Source of the DNA: an uncultured Actinomycetes bacterium
GTDB lineage: Bacteria > Actinomycetota > Thermoleophilia > RBG-16-64-13
DNA length: 58,898 nucleotides
Reading direction: 5' to 3'
NCBI GenBank assembly: GCA_903873715.1
Contig: CAIQPS010000087.1
Location: 1-58,898 of the forward strand
Shown here: positions 53,419 through 58,898 of the stretch, piece after piece
Layout: the number at the start of each line of letters is the position of its first letter
How positions within the stretch are numbered: the stretch's first letter is position 1
Position numbers and translations under genes: made by a program
Notes under the pieces: generated by a model
The model's database searches: none
Told to the model about the DNA's origin: nothing
Seen by the model: only the letters and a program-made list of their open reading frames with translations

Positions 53419-54663
53419 ATGCCCGATTGGTTTTTCGGCCGCTCCAAACCGGCCGATGAGGATCGCTTCCGCGACGATCCTTTCGCGGCGGCCGACGCCG
53501 CAGACGATGCCCTGACAGACCACGACCGCACCCACGGCGACAACGGCCGCGGTGCTCCAGGACCCGGCGACAACCAGCCCACCGCCGTCTATACCCTGGG
53601 ACGCGCGGTGGAGCCGGCGGACGGCCCGGAGCCGCGCAGGCGCCCGCCCGTGAAGGTCCGCCCAGCCCGTACGGCCGATTCCAACCTGGTGGCTCCCCCG
53701 GTACTACAGGACGAGGAGATGGTGGACGTCGCCCGGCGCGCGTCCGAGATAGCGTCCGCCATCGGCTCGGTGATCCTCGGCAAGGAAGAGGTCATCCGGG
53801 CATGCGTGGTGGCCCTGCTCGCCGGTGGGCACGTCATCGTGGAGGACTTCCCCGGGGTGGGCAAGACCCTGCTGGCCAAGTCGCTGGCCCGGTCCATCGA
53901 CTGCACGTTCGCCCGCGTCCAGTTCACCCCCGACCTGCTGCCCGGGGACGTGACGGGCGTGACGGTGTTCAACCAGAAGAGCGGCGAGTTCGAGTTCCGG
54001 CCGGGCCCGATCTTCGCCAACATCGTCCTGGCCGACGAGATCAACCGGGCCTCGCCCAAGACCCAATCCAGCCTGCTGGAGTGCATGGAGGAGGGCCAGG
54101 CGACCATCGACGCCATCACCCACCCCATCGCGCCGCCCTTCATGGTCATAGCCACCCAGAACCCCATCGAGTACGAGGGCACGTACCCGCTCCCCGAGGC
54201 CCAGCTCGACCGCTTCATGATGCGGCTGAGCCTCGGCTACCCGGCCCCGGAAGCCGAGCAGGACATCATCCACGAGCAGACCTCGCACAACCCGCTGGCC
54301 GAACTGCGGCCGGTGCTCCACGGCTCCGAGGTGCTCGCCATGACCCAGGCCGTCTCCCGGGTGCGGGTGGCGCCGGCGTTGCGCAGCTACGTCGTCGACC
54401 TGATGACCGCCACCCGCCAGCAGCGCGAGATCTACCTGGGCGCGAGTCCGCGCGCCGGCATCTCGCTGACGCGGGCGGCGAAAGCGCTCGCCCTGCTGCG
54501 CGGCCGGGACTTCGTGGTGCCCAAGGACATCAAGGACCTGGCCGTGCGGGTGCTCGCTCACAGGCTGATGCTGTCGCCGGACGCCAAGGTCCACGGGGTG
54601 ACGGCCGAGGCGGTGGTCGCCCGGTTGCTCGAGACGGTGCCCGTACCCCAGACCGGGGGGTAG
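53419..54663 (+). CDS. MoxR-family AAA+ ATPase
   Basis: About 414 aa. After a low-complexity, charged N-terminus of 90 aa comes the AAA+ core: EDFPGVGKTLLAKSLA (Walker A), NIVLADEINRASPKTQSSLL (Walker B), IATQNPIEYEGTYPLPEAQ and a lid with SPRAGISLTRAAKALALLRG. Acts as a chaperone or modulator for the downstream DUF58 protein. GGGGAGGAAG precedes ATG 53419, and TATCAT (53388-53393) may be the -10. First of the moxR-DUF58-transglutaminase operon. Confidence 0.93.
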   Translation: MPDWFFGRSKPADEDRFRDDPFAAADAADDALTDHDRTHGDNGRGAPGPGDNQPTAVYTLGRAVEPADGPEPRRRPPVKVRPARTADSNLVAPPVLQDEEMVDVARRASEIASAIGSVILGKEEVIRACVVALLAGGHVIVEDFPGVGKTLLAKSLARSIDCTFARVQFTPDLLPGDVTGVTVFNQKSGEFEFRPGPIFANIVLADEINRASPKTQSSLLECMEEGQATIDAITHPIAPPFMVIATQNPIEYEGTYPLPEAQLDRFMMRLSLGYPAPEAEQDIIHEQTSHNPLAELRPVLHGSEVLAMTQAVSRVRVAPALRSYVVDLMTATRQQREIYLGASPRAGISLTRAAKALALLRGRDFVVPKDIKDLAVRVLAHRLMLSPDAKVHGVTAEAVVARLLETVPVPQTGG

Positions 54664-54666
54664 ACG

Positions 54667-55992
54667 GTGGCGCGCCCCACGGGCCGCGGGTTCGGGATCC
54701 TCGGCCTCGCCGTCGGGACGTACCTGGCGGGACGGGTGATCGGGACCTGGGAGCTGTACCTCCTGGCGTTCGCCTTCGCGGCCCTGTTCGTGCTGTCCTG
54801 GCTCTTGGTGGCCCTCGCCGGGAGACGCATCCGCGTGACCCGGGAGATCGTCCCCGAGCGGCCGGTGGCAGGTGACGAGCCGGACTATTCGCTGACCGTC
54901 AAGAACGACTCTCTCGTCCCGGGGCCGCAGTTGCGGATACGCACCGACACCGAGACCCTCGCCGAGGACGACCTGGAAGGCGAGGTGGAGAGCCTCGGGC
55001 CGCGGGGGCGCAGGGTACTGCGAACGCGCCTCGGCTGGGTGGCCCGCGGGGTCCACACCCTGCCACCCGCGGAGATCCTGGTGGAGGACCCGTTGGGCAT
55101 CACGCGGGCCGCCCACCGCTCCGGCGACCCGATGACCGTCACCGTGTATCCGCGCATCTCGTTCCTGCGATCTTCGGTGCTCCACCCCGAACTCGGACTC
55201 AAACAGGACTGGGCGGGCCAGAAAGGCCTGCTCACACCGGGCGCCTCCGAGTTCCGGGGCATACGCCAGCATCAGCCCGGGGAGCCCCTCAGCCACATCG
55301 ACTGGAAGAGCACCGCCAAGACGGGCACGCTCATGATCCGGGAGATGGAGGAGCCGGCCGGGTCGGACATAACCCTGGTGCTCGACGGCAGCGCCGACCA
55401 GGTGGTGGGCATGCTCCCGGAGACCAACTTCGAGCTGGCGGTGCGGGCGGCCGGGAGCATCGCTGACTACGCCCTGCGGATGGGGCGGGGAGTCACGCTC
55501 ATCTGCCACGAGATCGACAAGCGGCAGGTGCGCCTCACCGCGGACGGCGGAGGCCGGCGCAACCTGCTCGAGACACTGGCCGAGACCAGGGCCGACGCCG
55601 CGGCGCCGCTGGCTCTGGTCATGCGGCGGCTGCTCAGCGACCGGCTCACACCGCTCCGCTCCCAGTCGCTCACCCTCGTCGGGATGACGCTGGACGCCCA
55701 GATGGCCCGGGCCCTCATAAGCCTGCGCGAGGACGGCGTCAATCTCGGCTTCGTCTACGTGCCGGGCTATTCGTTCGCGGGCGGGGGCGGGCTGCTGCCG
55801 TTCCTGCCGCCGCGCGAGGGCGGCGGGCTGTCCGGCCAGGACGCCGGCGCGCTGCCGGCCGAGCAGCGCGCCCTGCTGCTCACACTCGCCGATGCCGGCA
55901 TCCGCTGCGTCACCCTGGCCCAGGGCGACGACCTGGTGCGCGCCCTCTCGGTGTGGCAGACCTCCCGGCCGAGCCGCACGGCGGTGAGGTGA
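54667..55992 (+). CDS. DUF58 domain-containing membrane protein
   Basis: About 441 aa. Two N-terminal helices, a beta-rich extracytoplasmic part, then the DUF58 signature: EFRGIRQHQPGEPLSHIDWK, STAKTGTLMIREMEEPAG and DITLVLDGSAD. The last part resembles a von Willebrand A-type fold. The usual partner of MoxR, with which it may assemble. GTG 54667 follows the MoxR stop by 3 nt. Confidence 0.9.
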   Translation: MARPTGRGFGILGLAVGTYLAGRVIGTWELYLLAFAFAALFVLSWLLVALAGRRIRVTREIVPERPVAGDEPDYSLTVKNDSLVPGPQLRIRTDTETLAEDDLEGEVESLGPRGRRVLRTRLGWVARGVHTLPPAEILVEDPLGITRAAHRSGDPMTVTVYPRISFLRSSVLHPELGLKQDWAGQKGLLTPGASEFRGIRQHQPGEPLSHIDWKSTAKTGTLMIREMEEPAGSDITLVLDGSADQVVGMLPETNFELAVRAAGSIADYALRMGRGVTLICHEIDKRQVRLTADGGGRRNLLETLAETRADAAAPLALVMRRLLSDRLTPLRSQSLTLVGMTLDAQMARALISLREDGVNLGFVYVPGYSFAGGGGLLPFLPPREGGGLSGQDAGALPAEQRALLLTLADAGIRCVTLAQGDDLVRALSVWQTSRPSRTAVR

Positions 55993-55996
55993 GGCC

Positions 55997-58306
55997 GTGA
56001 AGATCGTGCCCCGCCTCCTCTACCTGGCCGCCCTTGTCGGGCTGGCGATCACCGCGGCGCTGGCCCTCGACCGGTCCCTGCACCCTTCCATGTCCACCGA
56101 CCTGGTGCGGGCGGTCATCATGGGCGTCGTGCTGGGAGCGTCGGGGTTGGTGCACCGGAAGGCCTGGGCGCTGTCCTTGATCCTGCTGCCGCTCGGCGCG
56201 TACGTGCTGTTCCGGACGGTCCTGCCGCCGGGGGCCGGCGTCGAGGGGCTCGGGAGCATCTACCGCTTCTACCAGGCCGCCTTCGCCACAGGCGGGGAGC
56301 AGTACGCGGCCAAGTTCTTCCCCTTGGACCTTGCGGGGGCCCCGGAACTGCGGCTGGTGCTGGTCACCGTCGTCTATTGCGTGAGCGGGATGGCGTCGTT
56401 CTTCGGGCTCGGCCTGCGGCGCCCGGTCATGGGGATGTCGCTCGCCCTGCTCCTGCTCGGTTTCAGCTTCACCGTCGACACCATCCCCCGGCTGGCGGCC
56501 CTGGCCGTCATCTTCCTGGTGCTGGCGGCCTGCGTGCTGGCCCTGGCGCGAAGCCTGGAACGGCGCACCTGGCGGCTCCGCGACGCCGTCCCGGGCGTGC
56601 TGGTGGGCGGGGCGGGGGCGGCGCTGGCCGTGCTGCTACTCGGGGCGGCCCCTTCGGCGGCCGCCACCCCCTGGCAGGACTGGCGCACCTGGAACCCGTT
56701 CAACCAGGGCAGCGCGGTCTACTCGTTCAACTGGTTGCAGGACTATCCCAAGCTCCTGAGCCCTATGAACGACGCGGTGATCATGCGGGTGGAAGCCATC
56801 AAGCCCACCTACTGGCGCGCCAACGCCCTCGACCAGTTCACCGGGAACGCCTGGGTGGCCTCCCAGGACTTCCTGCAGGATCTCCAACGTGGCACGCCTG
56901 ACGGTGGCACCGGGCAGGCCGGCGCCTTCACCTGGTCGGTCCCGGCGCCCACGCCGAGAGTCTCCGGCACCGCGACCACGGAGCGCTTCCGCCTTCGGTC
57001 CGTCTACACCAACTACTTCTTCACGGGCGGAGACCCCGTCTCGCTCACCATGGACCAGGACGTGACCATCCGCATGAACGACACCCGCGCGCTGCACGTG
57101 GTGAACGCACTCGGGCCGTCGCTCGACTACACCTTGAGGGCGGTGATCCCCAAGATCACACCCGCGGCCCTGGTGGCCCTGGGCCGCAACTACCCGGAGG
57201 GGATGGAGCGCTACCTCGCCCTGCCGTTCCCTGCGGCCGCGCAGGTCCGGTCCGAGGACGGAGAGACGGGCTGGCGCGCCGCCGTTCAGGACCTCCCGGG
57301 CGGTGCCCAATGGCTGGACCTGTACAAGGTGAACCAGACCATGATCGGGGACGCCACCGACCCCTACCAGATCGCGCTGAAGCTGGAGGGATACCTGCGC
57401 CGCAACTTCGAGTACACGCTGACGCCGCCCACGAGTGACTACTCATCGCCTTTCGCGGCCTTCCTCTTCGACACCAGGGCCGGCTACTGCCAGCACTTCG
57501 CGGGCGCCATGGCCATGCTGCTGCGCTTCAACGGCATCCCGTCGCGAGTGGCGGTGGGCTTCACGAGCGGGGAACTCATCTCCGCCGGGGTCTTCTCCGT
57601 GGCGGCGAACAACGCCCACGCCTGGGTGGAGGCCTACTTCCCCACCGCCGGCTGGGTGGCCTTCGACCCCACGCCCGGCCGCAACCTCCCGTACCCGGGG
57701 GCCTCGTCCACCAGTCCCGGCTTCAGGGACCCGTTCCTGACCTCCTCGTCGGGGTCCAGTACCACCACTACGGAGCCGCTGCCCGACAAGGGCAGCACCG
57801 GCACCACCGCCGATCCGGCCACCACGGGGCAGAGCGGGCGCAGCTTCCTGGCGCGAGCCCCGTGGTTCCCCTGGGTGCTCGGGATCGTCGTGATACTCGC
57901 CGCCTGGCCCACCGGCAGGCGGCTGTGGCGGGAACGGGCGCTGCGGCGCGGGACGCTCACCCAGCGCTTCGCGGCCTCGCTGCACCTGGTGCGGGCCTCT
58001 CTGGCAGCCTACGGGATGGCCGCCACCCGCAGCAGCACCTTCGAGGACACCCTCGACTTCATAGAGGGACACCTGGGACTCACGTGCGACCCGTTCCTCG
58101 AAGCGCGGGCCGGGGCGGTGCTCTTCGGAGGGCGGCACGCCCGGTCGGACGACATCGCGCGGGCGGAGGCCTTCAGGCGGGAGGTGCAGGCCGGTCTTCG
58201 CCGCCGGCATGGGTGGCTGCGGACGGTCCTGGTGGCCTACGGGGTGCCGCCCGCGAAGCGGCGCGGCGCGGGGAAACCGGCGTTGGCGAAAAATACATCA
58301 CCATAG
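55997..58306 (+). CDS. Transglutaminase-like membrane protein (TgpA type)
   Basis: 769 aa. Six to seven N-terminal helices, an extracytoplasmic region, a transglutaminase core with DTRAGYCQHFAGAMAMLLRF (Cys), IPSRVAVGFTSGE, NNAHAWVEAYFPTAGW (His) and VAFDPTPGR (Asp), then a Thr/Ser-rich linker, one more helix and a C-terminal cytoplasmic domain. Acts on proteins or peptidoglycan at the outer face. GTG 55997 follows DUF58 closely. The stop lies in an inverted repeat shared with the next promoter. Confidence 0.92.
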   Translation: MKIVPRLLYLAALVGLAITAALALDRSLHPSMSTDLVRAVIMGVVLGASGLVHRKAWALSLILLPLGAYVLFRTVLPPGAGVEGLGSIYRFYQAAFATGGEQYAAKFFPLDLAGAPELRLVLVTVVYCVSGMASFFGLGLRRPVMGMSLALLLLGFSFTVDTIPRLAALAVIFLVLAACVLALARSLERRTWRLRDAVPGVLVGGAGAALAVLLLGAAPSAAATPWQDWRTWNPFNQGSAVYSFNWLQDYPKLLSPMNDAVIMRVEAIKPTYWRANALDQFTGNAWVASQDFLQDLQRGTPDGGTGQAGAFTWSVPAPTPRVSGTATTERFRLRSVYTNYFFTGGDPVSLTMDQDVTIRMNDTRALHVVNALGPSLDYTLRAVIPKITPAALVALGRNYPEGMERYLALPFPAAAQVRSEDGETGWRAAVQDLPGGAQWLDLYKVNQTMIGDATDPYQIALKLEGYLRRNFEYTLTPPTSDYSSPFAAFLFDTRAGYCQHFAGAMAMLLRFNGIPSRVAVGFTSGELISAGVFSVAANNAHAWVEAYFPTAGWVAFDPTPGRNLPYPGASSTSPGFRDPFLTSSSGSSTTTTEPLPDKGSTGTTADPATTGQSGRSFLARAPWFPWVLGIVVILAAWPTGRRLWRERALRRGTLTQRFAASLHLVRASLAAYGMAATRSSTFEDTLDFIEGHLGLTCDPFLEARAGAVLFGGRHARSDDIARAEAFRREVQAGLRRRHGWLRTVLVAYGVPPAKRRGAGKPALAKNTSP

Positions 58307-58336
58307 TACTAACCTTTCCTTCCTATGGTATACAAT
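58300..58336 (+). promoter_or_regulatory. Ferredoxin-desulfurase promoter with inverted repeat
   Basis: ACCATAG (58300-58306) and CTATGGT (58323-58329) form a perfect 7-bp inverted repeat; TACAAT (58331-58336) is a -10 ending 6 nt before ATG 58343, leaving a leaderless transcript. No clear -35, so an activator or a Rrf2-type regulator could act here. Confidence 0.5.
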
Positions 58337-58342
58337 CTACCT

Positions 58343-58600
58343 ATGCCTGCGACGAAAGAAAGAGCGGGGGAGAAGAAGCCGGTTTTCGACCCGGCGAGGT
58401 GCAAACGCTGTGGCATCTGCACCCACTACTGCCCTTTCGGCGCTATCGCTCAGAAGGAAGATGGCACCCCGTACCTGGCGAAGCCGGAACTCTGTACCTC
58501 ATGCCGGATCTGCCAGGACATGTGTCCCGACTGGGCCATACGTTTGACGAAGCACGGCTCCGGGGATGCCGAAAAGGAACCTGAGAGGTCTCATGGATAA
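58343..58600 (+). CDS. 2[4Fe-4S] ferredoxin
   Basis: 85 aa. Two cluster motifs: CKRCGICTHYCPFGAI and CTSCRICQDMCPDWAI, both CxxCxxCxxxCP. The second follows PYLAKPEL. Likely an electron carrier. ATG 58343 is chosen because it falls at the expected transcription start; the ATG at 58325 is upstream of it. The TAA overlaps the downstream desulfurase start, so the two are coupled. Confidence 0.93.
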   Translation: MPATKERAGEKKPVFDPARCKRCGICTHYCPFGAIAQKEDGTPYLAKPELCTSCRICQDMCPDWAIRLTKHGSGDAEKEPERSHG

Positions 58601-58898
58601 AGCGATCTACCTAGACCACGCTTCAACGACTCCCACCGACCCGGAAGTCGTCCAGGCTATGCTCCCCTACTTCAGCGAGGACTTCGGCAACCCCGCCACC
58701 GTCTACAGCTACGGCCTCAGTGCGGCCGACGCGGTCACGCAGGCGCGGGAGTCCATCGCCGCTATCGTCGGCGCGGACCCGGACGAGATCTACTTCACGA
58801 GCGGCGGCACCGAGTCCGACACCTGGGCCAGCATCGGCCCCGCCGACGCCCAGCAGAAGACGGGCAAGCACCTCATCACGTCCGCCATCGAGCACCAC
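58593..58898 (+). CDS. Cysteine desulfurase (NifS/IscS-like, 3' end outside window)
   Basis: Only the first 102 codons are present. AIYLDHASTTPTDPEVVQAM and FGNPATVYSYGL match the N-terminus of class V cysteine desulfurases, with IYFTSGGTESDTWA and ITSAIEHH, whose His stacks on PLP. Supplies sulfur for Fe-S clusters, or selenium transfer in some organisms. GAGAGGTCTC precedes ATG 58593. The neighbouring ferredoxin suggests an Fe-S maturation operon continuing past the window. Confidence 0.92.
   Translation, partial: MDKAIYLDHASTTPTDPEVVQAMLPYFSEDFGNPATVYSYGLSAADAVTQARESIAAIVGADPDEIYFTSGGTESDTWASIGPADAQQKTGKHLITSAIEHH

Overview
High-GC bacterial chromosome segment with densely packed genes, many ATGA/GTGA overlaps and frequent GTG starts. 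The gene content (LytR-CpsA-Psr protein, MoxR/DUF58/transglutaminase trio, DHA2 exporter, DPM1-like transferase with GtrA, a T-box in front of a type-2 ileS, SLH-domain cell-wall enzyme, SelA/SelB) suggests a deep-branching, possibly anaerobic actinobacterium or relative. That placement is an inference; no rRNA is present. No prophage, insertion sequence or CRISPR array was seen.

Layout: (1) 1-3825, minus: polyprenyl synthase, selA, selB (selB cut by the window edge). (2) 3949-6160: marR and a DHA2 exporter behind a promoter that overlaps a perfect operator palindrome. (3) 6307-24215: envelope polysaccharide region with an LCP ligase, initiating sugar transferase, CpsB-type phosphatase, Wzx-like flippase, two GT4 glycosyltransferases, a TupA-like ATP-grasp protein, an O-antigen ligase/polymerase and an unusual Wzz-like protein. 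It is interrupted by a HEAT protein, an IMPase, a phosphoesterase, Asp23, a GNAT-like protein and a slipin. (4) 24298-26962: tRNA-Ala(CGC), YjbQ, an epoxyqueuosine-reductase-like Fe-S protein and a MASE3-like membrane sensor. (5) 26992-31052, minus: large PTPS-related membrane protein, DPM1-like transferase and GtrA. (6) 31079-34873, plus: mtaB, dtd, hisJ-like, diacylglycerol-kinase-like. (7) 34987-38906, minus: ECF sigma and anti-sigma-like protein, then a secreted matrixin-like protease, a secreted protein and an HD-GYP regulator. (8) 39460-45671: a selenoprotein whose in-frame UGA splits it into two ORFs, divergent from an SDR-MFS-bicupin operon, followed by a second SDR. (9) 45866-50466: a PAS protein with a Cys tail, then ileS with a complete T-box leader. 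(10) 50466-58306: SLH/L,D-transpeptidase, a transmembrane pseudokinase, then moxR-DUF58-transglutaminase. (11) 58343-end: ferredoxin and a cysteine desulfurase cut by the edge.

Main points. selA and selB sit in the same window as an in-frame-UGA gene of UGSC type (Sec-Asp-Gly-Cys) that has a good bacterial SECIS hairpin right after the UGA. That gene shares a 158-bp divergent promoter/operator region with an uncharacterised SDR-MFS-bicupin operon, and together they look like one undescribed metabolic module. A 45-nt sequence is repeated almost perfectly (44/45) exactly 20 nt after two stop codons; each copy is enclosed by a different but fully complementary stem, which suggests a structured RNA or DNA element. 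Several genes appear to be transcribed leaderless, with a -10 box 6-9 nt before the start codon.
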